The notes under the pieces: model-generated
What the model saw: only the letters and a program-made list of their open reading frames with translations
The model's database searches: none
What the model was told of the DNA's origin: nothing
Program-made: the position numbers and the translations under genes
In this document: piece by piece, positions 1 through 9,457 of the stretch
Layout: each line of letters starts with the position of its first letter
Position numbering within the stretch: the first letter of the stretch is position 1
Source: Massilia forsythiae
GTDB lineage: Bacteria > Pseudomonadota > Gammaproteobacteria > Burkholderiales > Burkholderiaceae_D
Direction of reading: 5' to 3'
Length of the DNA: 64,000 nt
Assembly (NCBI RefSeq): GCF_012849555.1
Contig: NZ_CP051685.1
Span: 3,286,001 to 3,350,000, forward strand

Positions 1-52
1 TGCCGGAGCCGGTGCCGTCGGCGATAAGCCAGCTTCTCTTGTATCTTTACCT

Positions 53-83
53 GTGTATGGGTCCCCGCCTGCGCGGGGACGAC
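53..83 (+). repeat. REP-like palindromic element, single copy
   Basis: A short palindrome with the core CCCCGCCTGCGCGGGG, preceded by TGTATGGGT and followed by ACGAC. The same consensus recurs as inverted doublets near 37.1 kb and 46.5 kb. It sits directly downstream of the argA stop codon, a typical intergenic place for REP elements. Only one half is visible here; a partner could lie upstream of the window or be absent. Confidence 0.7.
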
Positions 84-91
84 GAGGTGGC

Positions 92-1405
92 TTACAGCGT
101 CTTGATCAGGATTTGCGACCTGCGCTGCCAGTTGTACATGTGCGCCCGGTCCTTCGGCAGGTCGTCCACCGTGGCCGGCATGAAGCCGCGCTTCTTGAAC
201 CAGTGCGAGGTGCGCGTGGTCAGGACGAACAGCTTGGTCATGCCGGCGGCGCGCGCGCGGTTTTCCATGTGCTTCAGGATGCGCTCGCCGTCGCCCTGGG
301 CCTGCGCCTCGCTGCTGACGGTCAGGCAGGCCATTTCCGCCATCTTCGATTCCGGGAACGGATACAGGGCGGCGCAGCCGAAGATCACGCCGTCGTGCTC
401 GATGACGGAAAACTGCTCGATCTCGCGCTCGATCAGCTCGCGGCCGCGCTTGACCAGCGTGCCGTCGGCTTCCAGCGGCTCGATCAGCTTGATAATTCCG
501 CCGACGTCCTCAATTGAGGCCTGGCGCAGGCTTTCCAGGTTTTCGTGGCTGATCATGGTGCCGACGCCGTCGTGGGTGAACAGCTCCAGCAGCGCGGAGC
601 CGTCCATCTCGTATGGCACCACGTGCACCCGGTCGACGCCGCTGTGGCAGGCCTTGATGGCGTGCTGCAGGTAGAAGGCGGCGTCCGGCGGCAGGAAGTG
701 CGCCTGCAGCACCGCTTCGGCCTGGTGCGACGACAGTTCGCGGATCTCGGCGCCGGCGATGTCCGACATCAGCGGCGTCTCGGTGATGAAGATCAGCTTG
801 TCGGCGCGCAGGGCAATGGCGGCCGATACCGCCACGTCTTCCATGGTGAGGTTGAACACCTCGCCGGTCGGCGAAAAGCCGAGCGGCGACAGCAGCACGA
901 TGTTGTCCTCGGTCTGCAGGATCGGGTGGATCTTGTCGGCGGCGATGCGGCGGGTGACGCCGGTCAGTTCGTGGTCGACGCCGTCGATCACGCCGAGCGG
1001 GCGCGCCAGCACGAAGTTGCCGGAGACGATGCTGATCTCGGCATTCGACATCGGCGTGTTCGGTAACCCCTGGCTGAAGGCGGCCTCGATGTCCAGGCGC
1101 AGTTCGCCGGCGGCTTCCTTGGCGCATTCCATGGCCGCGGTGTCGGTGATGCGCACGCCGTTGTGGAAGCGGCCCTCGACGTTGCGCAGCGCCAGCTGCT
1201 CGGCCACCTGCGGACGCGAGCCGTGCACCAGCACCACGCGGATACCGAGTCCGACCAGCAGCGACAGGTCCTGCGCCAGCACCGGCAGGGCGCCGGCGGC
1301 CACGAGTTCACCGGGGAAGGCGACGACGAAGGTCTTGCCGCCGAACGCATGAATATACGGTGCGACCGAGCGCAGCCACTGGACGAATTGGGTAGGGTTT
1401 TCCAT
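92..1405 (-). CDS. argA: Amino-acid N-acetyltransferase (N-acetylglutamate synthase)
   Basis: Catalyses transfer of acetyl from acetyl-CoA to glutamate, the first step of arginine synthesis, in the cytoplasm. The 437-residue protein has the two-part ArgA architecture: an amino-acid-kinase-like domain (about residues 20-275, with HGSRPQ at 61-66) and a C-terminal GNAT domain (about 295-437, acetyl-CoA loop QGDG near residue 370). Length matches classical ArgA. The ATG beginning MENPTQFVQW was chosen because it matches the usual family start; an in-frame ATG three codons earlier (1414) is possible. There is no Shine-Dalgarno site, and a TATAAT-like box ends about 8 nt before the start, so the mRNA may be leaderless. 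Transcribed divergently from hrpA. Confidence 0.95.
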   Translation of the reverse strand: MENPTQFVQWLRSVAPYIHAFGGKTFVVAFPGELVAAGALPVLAQDLSLLVGLGIRVVLVHGSRPQVAEQLALRNVEGRFHNGVRITDTAAMECAKEAAGELRLDIEAAFSQGLPNTPMSNAEISIVSGNFVLARPLGVIDGVDHELTGVTRRIAADKIHPILQTEDNIVLLSPLGFSPTGEVFNLTMEDVAVSAAIALRADKLIFITETPLMSDIAGAEIRELSSHQAEAVLQAHFLPPDAAFYLQHAIKACHSGVDRVHVVPYEMDGSALLELFTHDGVGTMISHENLESLRQASIEDVGGIIKLIEPLEADGTLVKRGRELIEREIEQFSVIEHDGVIFGCAALYPFPESKMAEMACLTVSSEAQAQGDGERILKHMENRARAAGMTKLFVLTTRTSHWFKKRGFMPATVDDLPKDRAHMYNWQRRSQILIKTL

Positions 1406-1412
1406 TTGCCGC

Positions 1413-1420
1413 ATTATAAT
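1413..1420. promoter_or_regulatory. Palindromic ATTATAAT, candidate shared -10 box for argA and hrpA
   Basis: The octamer ATTATAAT is its own reverse complement, so it presents TATAAT on both strands in the 55-bp gap between the divergent argA and hrpA genes. For argA it would place transcription start at or just before the ATG. For hrpA it would give a leader of roughly 35 nt. Neither strand has a good -35 hexamer; the best on the argA side is TTGGTG with a long 19-nt spacer. The promoter role is inferred. Confidence 0.35.
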
Positions 1421-1460
1421 TCGCTGCGCGATATGCGCACCAAATACCTTGTAAAAATCA

Positions 1461-4400
1461 ATGTCCGAACAGAGTAACAAGCCCCTGCCGAGCCCGGCGC
1501 ATGCCGCTTCCCCCGCATCGTCCCCGACGCCGTCCGCCGCCGAGGCGCGCGCGCCGCTGACGCGTACGCCGGACCTCCAGACCGTGCCCGAGCACCCGCA
1601 CCGCGCCGAAGGCGCTGCGCCCGGCCGCGCGCCGCGAGAAGCGCGTCCGGCCGGCGAACGCCGTCCGCGCCAGGAGCGCCAGCCGGGCGAAGGGCGCGAA
1701 GCACGCGACGGCGTGCGCGAACCGCGCGCACCACGCGAATCGCGCGGCGAACGCAAGCCGCCGCTGCGCACGCCGCTGCCGCCGATTACGTTTCCGGAAG
1801 ACCTGCCTGTCTCCGGCCGGCGCCAGGAAATCGCCAAGGCGCTGACCGAACACCAGGTCATCATCGTCTCCGGCGAGACCGGTTCGGGCAAGACCACGCA
1901 GTTGCCGAAGATCTGCCTGGAACTGGGGCGCGGCGAAAAGGGCTTGATCGGCCACACCCAGCCGCGCCGCATCGCCGCCTCGTCCACCGCCAAGCGCATC
2001 GCCCAGGAGCTGGGCACGCCGGCTGGCGAGCACGTCGGCTACAAGGTGCGCTTCAACGACACGCTGCAGCCGGGCGCCTGGGTCAAGCTGATGACCGACG
2101 GTATCCTGCTGGCGGAAACGCAGACCGATCCGCTGCTGCGCGCCTACGACACCATCATCATCGACGAGGCGCACGAGCGCAGCCTGAACATCGACTTCCT
2201 GCTCGGCTATCTGAAGCAGATCCTGCCGCGCCGTCCCGACCTGAAGATCATCATCACTTCGGCGACCATCGACGCCGAGCGCTTCGCGCGCCACTTCGCC
2301 ACGCCGGACACGAAAGTGCCGATCATCGAGGTCTCGGGCCGCCTGTACAAGGTCGAGGTGCGCTACCGCCCGGTCGAGCGCGACGTCGATTCGGCGCCGG
2401 CCGGCGCGGCGGACAGCGGCAAGGCCGTCTCCAAGGCGCAGGCCGCGCGCGACAAGCGCGACCTGATGGACGCCGTGGTCGACGGCGTCGAGGAACTGTG
2501 CCGCCTGGGGCAGGGCGATGTGCTGGTGTTCCTGCCGGGCGAGCGCGAGATCCGCGACTGCGCCGAGGTGCTGAGGAAGCACCACCCACCGCACGTCGAG
2601 ATCCTGCCGCTGTTCGCGCGCCTGTCGGTGGAAGAGCAGGACCGCGTGTTCCGCACCACCAACGCGCGCCGCATCGTGCTGGCCACCAACGTGGCCGAGA
2701 CTTCGCTGACGGTGCCGGGCATCCGCTACGTGGTCGATGCCGGCCTGGCGCGGGTAAAGCGCTACAGCTTCCGCAACAAGGTCGAGCAGCTGCAGGTCGA
2801 GCCGATCGCGCAGTCGGCCGCCAACCAGCGCGCCGGCCGCTGCGGCCGCGTGGCCGACGGCGTCTGCATCCGCCTGTACGAGGAAAACGACTTCCTGCAG
2901 CGCCCCAAGTTCACCGAGCCGGAAATCCTGCGCTCGTCGCTGGCGGCGGTCATCCTGCGCATGAAGTCGCTGCACCTGGCCGACGTCGAGACCTTTCCCT
3001 TCGTCGAGCCGCCGCAGGGCCGGGCGATCGCCGACGGCTACCAGCTGCTGCAGGAGATCGGCGCCGTCGACGACGCCAACGACCTGACGCCGCTGGGCCG
3101 CAAGCTGGCGAAATTGCCGCTCGACCCGCGCGTCGGGCGCATGATCCTGGCGGCGGTCGACAACAACTGCCTCACCGAGATGCTGATCATCGCTTCCGCG
3201 CTGTCGGTGCAGGATCCGCGCGACCGGCCGCTGGAATACCAGCAGCAGGCCGACGAGAAGCACAAGAAGTTCGCCGACGAGAAGAGCGAGTTCCTCGGCT
3301 TCGTGAAGATCTGGCGCTGGTTCGAGCAGGCGATCGAGCACAAGAAGACCAACCGCCAGCTGATGGAAACCTGCCGCGAGAATTTCCTGTCGCAGGTGCG
3401 CCTGCGCGAATGGCGCGACGTGCATTCGCAGCTGCTCACCATCGTCAGGGAGCAGGGCTGGCGCCTGAACGAGCTGGCCGCCACCTACGACCAGGTGCAC
3501 CTGGCGCTGCTGACCGGCCTGCTCGGCAACATCGGCTACAAGCTCGAAGACGAGGCGGGCGTCTACCTGGGCGCGCGCGGCATCAAGTTCCACATCTGGC
3601 CCGGCTCCACGCTCGGCAAAAAGGCGGGCAAGTGGGTGATGGCGGCCGAACTGGTCGAGACCACGCGCCTGTACGCGCGCTGCGTCGCCCAGATCCAGCC
3701 CGAGTGGGTCGAAAAGATCGGCGCCCACCTGCTGAAGAAATCCTGGGGCGAGCCGCGCTGGGAAAAACGCAGCGCCCAGGTGACCGCCAGCGAGCGCGCC
3801 ACTTTGTACGGCATCGTGGTGTACGCCCAGCGCCGCATCAACTACGCCCAGCACAACCCGGCGGAGGCGCGCGAGATCTTCATCCGCGACGCGCTGGTGG
3901 CGGGCGACTACGACACGCGCGCGCCGTTCTTCGCCCACAACCACAAGCTGGTGCGCGAGATCGAGAACCTCGAACACAAGTCGCGCCGCCTGGACGTGCT
4001 GGTGGATGACCAGCTGATCGCCGCTTTCTACGACCAGCAGGTGCCGCAGGATATCGTCAACGGCGCCGGCTTCGAGAAGTGGTACAAGGACGCGGCGCGC
4101 GACAACCCGAAATTGCTGTACCTGGTGCGCGAGGAACTGATGCGCCACGAGGCGGCCGGCGTCACCACCGAGCTGTTCCCGAAGACGATGAACGTCACCG
4201 GCATCGAGATGGGTTTGTCGTACCACTTCGAGCCGGGCAGCGCGCGCGACGGCGTGACCTTGACGGTGCCGCTGTTCGCGCTGAACCAGATCCCGCAGGA
4301 GCGCGCCGGCTGGCTGGTGCCGGGCATGCTGAAGGAAAAGGTGCAGCTGCTGTTGAAATCGCTGCCGCAAAAGCTGCGCCGCCACTGCGTGCCGCTGCCG

Positions 4401-5744
4401 GAGTACGCGGCGCGCTTCTTCGAGCGCAACCAGGACGCGGTCAGCTTCGGCCGCGGCGATTTGATCGACGTGCTGATCGCCGACATCCAGGCGCAGGCCG
4501 GCGTGCGCGTGCTGACGACGGACTTCAAGCTGGAGACGCTGCCGGCGCACCTGTCGATGAACTTCAAGGTGGTCGACGAGCATGGCCGCCAGCTCGACAT
4601 GGGCCGCAACCTGGCGACGCTGCAGGCGGAACTGGGCGGCCAGGCGCGCCAGAGCTTCCAGCGCATGGCCGAAGCCACGCCGGCCGGCGGCGGGGCGAGC
4701 CCTGCCAACGTGGGCCGGCTGCAGGCGGCCTTCGGCGGCGGCAAGCCCGGCGCGCCGGCACGCGGGCAGGGCGGCGCGGCTGCATCGCAGGCCGCGCCAT
4801 CCGCTGTCCCGCATGCGGCGGCGGGCAAGGGCGGCCCCGCACCCGCGGCGGCACCAGCGGCGGCGCAGGCGGCGCCGACGCACGCGGCCGCCACCCAGCA
4901 CACCAACATCACCGCCTGGACCTTCGGCGAGTTGCCGGAACTGCTGGAGATCAACCAGGGCAAGCTGACGCTGATCGGCTTCCCGGCGCTGGTCGACAAG
5001 GGCACGCACTGCGACCTGGAAGTGTTCGACGACCCCAACGTGGCGGCGCGCACCCACCGCATCGGCCTGCGCCGCCTGTTCGCGCTGCAGTTCAAGGACC
5101 AGTTGAAATTCGCCGAGAAGAACGTGCCCGGCCTGCAGCAGATGGGCATGCAGTTCATGTCGGTGGGCTCGCCCGACGAACTGCGCGCGCAGATCGTCGA
5201 CAAGGCGCTCGACATCGCCTGCCTGCAGGACCCGCTGCCGCACGATGCAGCGTCGTTCAACAGGCGCCGCGACGAGGGCAAGGGCCGCATCGGCCTGCTG
5301 ATCAACGAGATCGCGCGCCTGGTCGGGCAGGTCCTGGGCGAATTCCACGGCCTGCCCAAGCGCCTGCAGAACCTGGCGCCGGCGGTGGCCGCCGACATGC
5401 AGGCGCAATTGCAGGCACTGGTGCACAAGCGCTTCGTGGCCGAGACCGAGTACAGCCAGCTGGCGCACTTCCCGCGTTACCTGAAGGCGATGAACATCCG
5501 CCTGGAAAAGCTGCGCGGCAATCCGGCGCGCGACGCGCAGCTGATGGCGGAGTGGCAGACGGCTGCCAGCCAGTTCCAGCGCACCATCAAGAACCAGCCA
5601 TTGAAAGGGCTGGACCCGCGCATGACGGATTTCCGCTGGATGCTCGAAGAGTTGCGCGTGTCGCTGTTCGCGCAGGAGCTGCGCACGCCGATGCCGGTGT
5701 CGAGCAAGCGGCTGCAGAAGGTATGGGAGTCGATGCTGCGCTGA
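1461..5744 (+). CDS. hrpA: ATP-dependent RNA helicase HrpA (DEAH-box)
   Basis: A 1,427-residue DEAH-box helicase of the HrpA family, which unwinds RNA structures and acts in RNA processing and translation rescue. Walker A GETGSGKT is at residues 138-145 and DEAH at 235-238, followed by the SAT motif, the second RecA-like domain, the HA2/winged-helix region, an OB fold and the long C-terminal DUF3418 region typical of bacterial HrpA. The first ~100 residues are an Arg/Pro/Glu-rich low-complexity tail, and an Ala/Gly/Pro-rich insert (nt about 4660-4905) interrupts the C-terminal part; both probably disordered. The ATG at 1461 is the first in frame. Its stop lies 6 nt from the end of the convergent NYN gene. 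Confidence 0.96.
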   Translation: MSEQSNKPLPSPAHAASPASSPTPSAAEARAPLTRTPDLQTVPEHPHRAEGAAPGRAPREARPAGERRPRQERQPGEGREARDGVREPRAPRESRGERKPPLRTPLPPITFPEDLPVSGRRQEIAKALTEHQVIIVSGETGSGKTTQLPKICLELGRGEKGLIGHTQPRRIAASSTAKRIAQELGTPAGEHVGYKVRFNDTLQPGAWVKLMTDGILLAETQTDPLLRAYDTIIIDEAHERSLNIDFLLGYLKQILPRRPDLKIIITSATIDAERFARHFATPDTKVPIIEVSGRLYKVEVRYRPVERDVDSAPAGAADSGKAVSKAQAARDKRDLMDAVVDGVEELCRLGQGDVLVFLPGEREIRDCAEVLRKHHPPHVEILPLFARLSVEEQDRVFRTTNARRIVLATNVAETSLTVPGIRYVVDAGLARVKRYSFRNKVEQLQVEPIAQSAANQRAGRCGRVADGVCIRLYEENDFLQRPKFTEPEILRSSLAAVILRMKSLHLADVETFPFVEPPQGRAIADGYQLLQEIGAVDDANDLTPLGRKLAKLPLDPRVGRMILAAVDNNCLTEMLIIASALSVQDPRDRPLEYQQQADEKHKKFADEKSEFLGFVKIWRWFEQAIEHKKTNRQLMETCRENFLSQVRLREWRDVHSQLLTIVREQGWRLNELAATYDQVHLALLTGLLGNIGYKLEDEAGVYLGARGIKFHIWPGSTLGKKAGKWVMAAELVETTRLYARCVAQIQPEWVEKIGAHLLKKSWGEPRWEKRSAQVTASERATLYGIVVYAQRRINYAQHNPAEAREIFIRDALVAGDYDTRAPFFAHNHKLVREIENLEHKSRRLDVLVDDQLIAAFYDQQVPQDIVNGAGFEKWYKDAARDNPKLLYLVREELMRHEAAGVTTELFPKTMNVTGIEMGLSYHFEPGSARDGVTLTVPLFALNQIPQERAGWLVPGMLKEKVQLLLKSLPQKLRRHCVPLPEYAARFFERNQDAVSFGRGDLIDVLIADIQAQAGVRVLTTDFKLETLPAHLSMNFKVVDEHGRQLDMGRNLATLQAELGGQARQSFQRMAEATPAGGGASPANVGRLQAAFGGGKPGAPARGQGGAAASQAAPSAVPHAAAGKGGPAPAAAPAAAQAAPTHAAATQHTNITAWTFGELPELLEINQGKLTLIGFPALVDKGTHCDLEVFDDPNVAARTHRIGLRRLFALQFKDQLKFAEKNVPGLQQMGMQFMSVGSPDELRAQIVDKALDIACLQDPLPHDAASFNRRRDEGKGRIGLLINEIARLVGQVLGEFHGLPKRLQNLAPAVAADMQAQLQALVHKRFVAETEYSQLAHFPRYLKAMNIRLEKLRGNPARDAQLMAEWQTAASQFQRTIKNQPLKGLDPRMTDFRWMLEELRVSLFAQELRTPMPVSSKRLQKVWESMLR

Positions 5745-5750
5745 GCGCGC

Positions 5751-7034
5751 TCATGCGATGTCTTCGATCCAGTGCCGGATGATCGATTCGGTAGCTTGGT
5801 CGAGCATGATCTGCTCGCGCAGGCAAAGCGAGCGGACGTTGTTGGCGAAGGTGCGGGCCAGCTCCTTGGGGGCGTCGTTTCCTTCGCCGAACTGGTGGCC
5901 GCGCAGCAGCAGTCCACGCAGTACGAAGGTGATGTCGGCGCGGCTGATCGGCCGGCCGAGCTGGCGGAAGCGGTCGCGTATCCGCTTGCCGCTGTCGATG
6001 AAGGCAAACGGCGTGCTGCCGACGTCGAGCGCCACTTCTTCGAACAGGTGGCGGTAGCGCGCTGGACTCAGCAAGGGCGCGCCGGTTACGTCGTGGATCT
6101 GCTTGGCGACCAGCCACAACTGGTCGTCGTTTCCCCATTCATCGTGTGCCTGCTGGTCGCATGGCTTCCCGACCGCCAGGTGGCGCGCAGGGTCCACGAT
6201 GTAGCCGCCCGCGGATTTCCAGTCGAGCACCAGGGGTTCTAACTGAAGCGATTCCATGAACCGGCGGAACGTGCCCTTGCCATTCCAATCGGTCGCCACC
6301 GTACTGAAGTTGCGCGAAATGGCGGAAGCGATCTTCGTGCACGGTACCGGCTCCCTGGATGTGTCGAGCTCCTGCCTGACGAGTTCCATGATCTGGTCGA
6401 GCACCGGCAGGGAAGGCACGGCGTCATGCACCGGCACGCTTGCCGGAGCCAGGGGCTGGGACGCGACGGCCACGGTGGTCTTCCTTTCCGGCTTGGATGC
6501 GGCTTCGCCGCCCTCCTGCACGTTCAGCGCGCTGCGCACGAACTCGTCCTGGTCGATCACCAGGTCGGCCGAAGCCCGGTAGGCGGCCGACGGAAAACCG
6601 ATCGCCAGGACCGTGGTCCGCCGGTCCCAACGGCGCAGCTTGCGCAGCACCGGCGTGAAATCGGCATCGGCCGAAAACACGATGAACTCGTCGTAATGCG
6701 CCTCGTGCTGGAGAAGGTCCATCATGTCCAGCACCATATGGATGTCGGTGCTGGTCTTGCCGCCGGTCGTCAGGGCCGGGCAATCGATGATTTCGAAGCC
6801 GGCCTTGTTGAAATAGGGCCGGAAACGCTGGTAAGCCTGCGGATTCAGGTAGCAGCGCCTGACCAGCACGCGCCGCCGCGCTCCCTCGGTCGCAAATTCC
6901 GGCAGGGCGAGCGATTTCATGACCCAGTCCATCCATTCCGTGGGACGGCTGGCGAAGCGGTCGGCGGTTGCCTGGTCCAGTTGGCGCAATCCGGAATAGA
7001 TGTTATCGAAGTCGACGAACAGGGCACTTTTCAT
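5751..7034 (-). CDS. NYN (PIN-like) domain protein with two OST-HTH/LOTUS domains
   Basis: A 427-residue protein. The N-terminal ~160 residues form a NYN/LabA-like PIN-fold domain with the expected acidic residues: VDFDN at the start, a TDIHMVLD segment, and FSADADFTPVL. The middle and C-terminal parts (about 215-285 and 320-395) look like OST-HTH/LOTUS winged-helix domains, which bind RNA in known family members. The combination suggests an RNA-binding protein with possible endoribonuclease activity; the substrate is unknown. The start at 7034 has no clear Shine-Dalgarno site. Convergent with hrpA with only a 6-nt gap. The functional prediction rests on family resemblance and visible acidic motifs. 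Confidence 0.85.
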   Translation of the reverse strand: MKSALFVDFDNIYSGLRQLDQATADRFASRPTEWMDWVMKSLALPEFATEGARRRVLVRRCYLNPQAYQRFRPYFNKAGFEIIDCPALTTGGKTSTDIHMVLDMMDLLQHEAHYDEFIVFSADADFTPVLRKLRRWDRRTTVLAIGFPSAAYRASADLVIDQDEFVRSALNVQEGGEAASKPERKTTVAVASQPLAPASVPVHDAVPSLPVLDQIMELVRQELDTSREPVPCTKIASAISRNFSTVATDWNGKGTFRRFMESLQLEPLVLDWKSAGGYIVDPARHLAVGKPCDQQAHDEWGNDDQLWLVAKQIHDVTGAPLLSPARYRHLFEEVALDVGSTPFAFIDSGKRIRDRFRQLGRPISRADITFVLRGLLLRGHQFGEGNDAPKELARTFANNVRSLCLREQIMLDQATESIIRHWIEDIA

Positions 7035-7301
7035 TCGGGTTTCAAGATATCGGAATGTTGTCTCCCAGAATTATGGCAGACATCGTGCCGGTTGCCGTGT
7101 CATTGGACTGATGAACGTCAAGGAAGTCGAGCGCTTTTGTGCAGTAACGACACCAACACCGCAGCGTCGCGGCCATGCCGTCCCGAACCGGGTTGCGTAG
7201 CGGCGTTTTGATCGCAAGGCCGGCGCGAACAGGGCGCCGCCCCGTGAATGGGCCACGCCGTCCGCGCACAAGGGCGGCCGGCGCGGCGCGCGGCTGCTGC
7301 C

Positions 7302-7841
7302 TCAGCCGATATTGCTGCCGCGGATACGGCTCAAGTCGTCATCGCCGCCCCGGTTGCCGGCGCGCGGGTCGAGACTGTCGCCGCTGCCCGTGCCCAGGCC
7401 GGCCGTGCCGGCGCCCGAGTCCAGGCCGGCGGCGCCGGGACGGCCCGGATCGGTGCCGTAGAAACTGTGGACCTGGTTGGCCCACTGCATGTCGGCCATG
7501 TCGGGCCAGGCATCCTTGTTGAAACCGGGCGCGGTCTTGAGGCGGTCCTTGTCGACATTCAGGATGAAGCGCTTCTGCACGGTATCCAGGCGCAGCGCCT
7601 GCCACGGCACGGCGAACAGTTTTTCGCCCACTCCCAGGAAGCCGCCAAAGGAGAGCACCGCATACGCGACCTGGCCGGTCTGCATGTCGAGCATGATTTC
7701 CTTGATCTCGCCCAGTTCCACTTCGTAGGCATTGACGACGCGCTCGCCGAGCAGCGTGTCGGCGCCCATCAGCGACGGGCCGGGGCCGGCGCTGTCGATG
7801 CCCTTGTACATGCCGTACTTGTCGCGGTCTGCATAGCTCAT
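7302..7841 (-). CDS. PRC-barrel domain protein
   Basis: A 179-residue soluble protein with a PRC-barrel domain in roughly its first 110 residues (GADTLLGERVVNAYEVELGE, then VAYAVLSFGGFLG and FAVPWQAL). PRC barrels occur in ribosome-maturation, photosynthetic and stress proteins; stand-alone versions like this have no firm role. The C-terminus is Gly/Asp/Pro-rich. The open frame extends upstream, but the second of two close ATGs (7841) is best because GGAG lies 7 nt before it, while for the first ATG (7847) the spacing is only 1 nt. It appears to be transcribed alone. Confidence 0.8.
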   Translation of the reverse strand: MSYADRDKYGMYKGIDSAGPGPSLMGADTLLGERVVNAYEVELGEIKEIMLDMQTGQVAYAVLSFGGFLGVGEKLFAVPWQALRLDTVQKRFILNVDKDRLKTAPGFNKDAWPDMADMQWANQVHSFYGTDPGRPGAAGLDSGAGTAGLGTGSGDSLDPRAGNRGGDDDLSRIRGSNIG

Positions 7842-7847
7842 GGCCAT

Positions 7848-8222
7848 TCTCCAGGTATTGATGTGGTTGGAAAACCCCACGCTGGTGCGCGCAGGGGCGG
7901 AAATAAATACTGGAAATTTGAGATCAATCAATGGCGTACACGTCTGACTCATCCGTATCATCCATCGATGGCAATATTTTCCGTGGATGAGATGCAAACG
8001 AAAACGGAGCGCAACGACGATGTTGATTCTTCAACGCTGTAACCATGCCGGCCCGCTCGGTCACCGGATCCCGACCCGCTCGCGCGCAGCCGCCATCGCG
8101 GCATTGCTGGGTGCGCGCCTGCGCTGTGTGGCGTCACTGCCGCGCCGGCGCCACTGACCGGGCTGACCTGGCCAGCCGCACCTGGCCGGCCACAACCACC
8201 CTGCACTGCGGCGCATATCACG
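7848..8222. other. Intergenic region, no gene recognised
   Basis: A 375-bp stretch between the PRC-barrel start and the SDR stop. The left half is the leader of the PRC-barrel gene and is less GC-rich than its surroundings. Open frames on both strands here are short, Arg/Ala-rich and without ribosome-binding sites, so no gene is called. No repeat or strong hairpin was seen. Confidence 0.6.
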
Positions 8223-9242
8223 TTACGGATTGCCCGAGCCGCCGGCCACGCCGTACACCTGGCCGGTGGTGTACGTCGCTTCGGCCGACGCCAGCGTCAC
8301 GTAGGCCGTCGCCAGTTCGCCCGGCTGGCCGGGACGCTTCATCGGCGAATCGGCGCCGAATTTTTCCAGGCCGCCCGGACTCTGGCCGCCGCACACCTGC
8401 AACGGCGTCCATATCGGCCCCGGCGCCACCGCATTTACGCGGATCCCTTTCTCGGCCAGCTGCTTGGCCAGCGACTTGACGAACGCCACCTGCGCGCCCT
8501 TGGTGGCCGAGTAGGCGGTCAGGTTGGGCGACGGATCGTAGGCCTGCACCGAGGCGGTGACGATGATGCTGCTGCCCGGCGGCATCAGCGGGATCGCTGC
8601 CTTGGTGATCCAGAACATCGCATACAAATTGGTCTTGAAGTGCCAGTCCATCTCCGCCGTGGACAGGTCGAGGATCGATTCGATCGATTGCTGGCGCGCG
8701 GCGTTGCTGACCAGGATGTCCAGGCCGCCCAACTGGCGCGCGGCATCGGCCACCATCTTCTTGCAGAACGCTTCGTCGCGGATGTCGCCCGGCACCGTCA
8801 CCGCCTTGCGGCCGGCCTGGCGGATCAGGGCCACGACTTCGCGCGCATCGGCTTCCTCGGCCGGCAGGTAGCCGATCGCCACGTCGGCGCCTTCGCGCGC
8901 AAAGGCGATCGCCGCCGCGCGGCCCATGCCGGAATCGCCGCCAGTGATCAGCGCGCGCCGTCCGGTCAGGCGGCCGCTGCCTTTATACGTGGTTTCGCCG
9001 TGGTCGGGACGCGGCGTCATCTTGCTGGCCAGGGCCGGCCATTCCTGCTGCTGGCGCTGGAACGGCGGCTTCGGGTATTGCGGCGGCGTCAGCGGGCGCG
9101 CGCCGGCAGTGGCCGCGGCGCCGCCCTGTGCGCCGGTCTGGGCCAGGGCAGGGGCCGCGGCGATGCCGGCGGCGACCGTGCCCACGAAACGGCGGCGCGC
9201 GGCGGTTTTCTTGTCGTCGGGGTTGTCGTGCTGTGAATCCAT
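8223..9242 (-). CDS. Tat-exported short-chain dehydrogenase (YghA-like SDR)
   Basis: A 339-residue SDR oxidoreductase of the YghA/glucose-dehydrogenase-like subgroup. The nucleotide-binding motif TGGDSGMG follows LI about residue 105, the catalytic YSATK lies in the C-terminal half, and an NAA-type motif (SNAAR) is present. The N-terminus carries a twin-arginine signal (ARRRFVGTVAAG) with an Ala-rich hydrophobic stretch ending in ALAQ, so it is probably exported folded with its cofactor. The ATG at 9242 is chosen because AGGAG lies 9 nt upstream; an earlier in-frame ATG at 9284 lacks one. The substrate cannot be told from sequence. Followed on the same strand after 215 bp upstream by the yghU-like gene. 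Confidence 0.9.
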   Translation of the reverse strand: MDSQHDNPDDKKTAARRRFVGTVAAGIAAAPALAQTGAQGGAAATAGARPLTPPQYPKPPFQRQQQEWPALASKMTPRPDHGETTYKGSGRLTGRRALITGGDSGMGRAAAIAFAREGADVAIGYLPAEEADAREVVALIRQAGRKAVTVPGDIRDEAFCKKMVADAARQLGGLDILVSNAARQQSIESILDLSTAEMDWHFKTNLYAMFWITKAAIPLMPPGSSIIVTASVQAYDPSPNLTAYSATKGAQVAFVKSLAKQLAEKGIRVNAVAPGPIWTPLQVCGGQSPGGLEKFGADSPMKRPGQPGELATAYVTLASAEATYTTGQVYGVAGGSGNP

Positions 9243-9457
9243 GCTGTCGGGCTCCTGAAGTGGGATGCTGTATTTATTGAACAAATACTAGCTTCTATCT
9301 GCAGGCAGGCGCGTTCCTTAGACAGCAGGAAATACTTCAGGAGAGCGGGCAACCGATGCGCCCGCGCCAGCGGTTGTAGCGAAGGCATGCCGGCCAGCCG
9401 GCCGGCGGGGAAGCCTCCCGGCCGCGCGGCCGGGGGCGGCAGGTGCAAGCCTGGCGG

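Noticed and set aside
1458..5468. Very long open frame antisense to hrpA (about 1,300 codons)
   Set aside because: In DNA this GC-rich stop codons are rare, so long antisense frames arise by chance. The translation is Arg/Ala/His-biased without domain motifs, and the opposite strand encodes a clear helicase.
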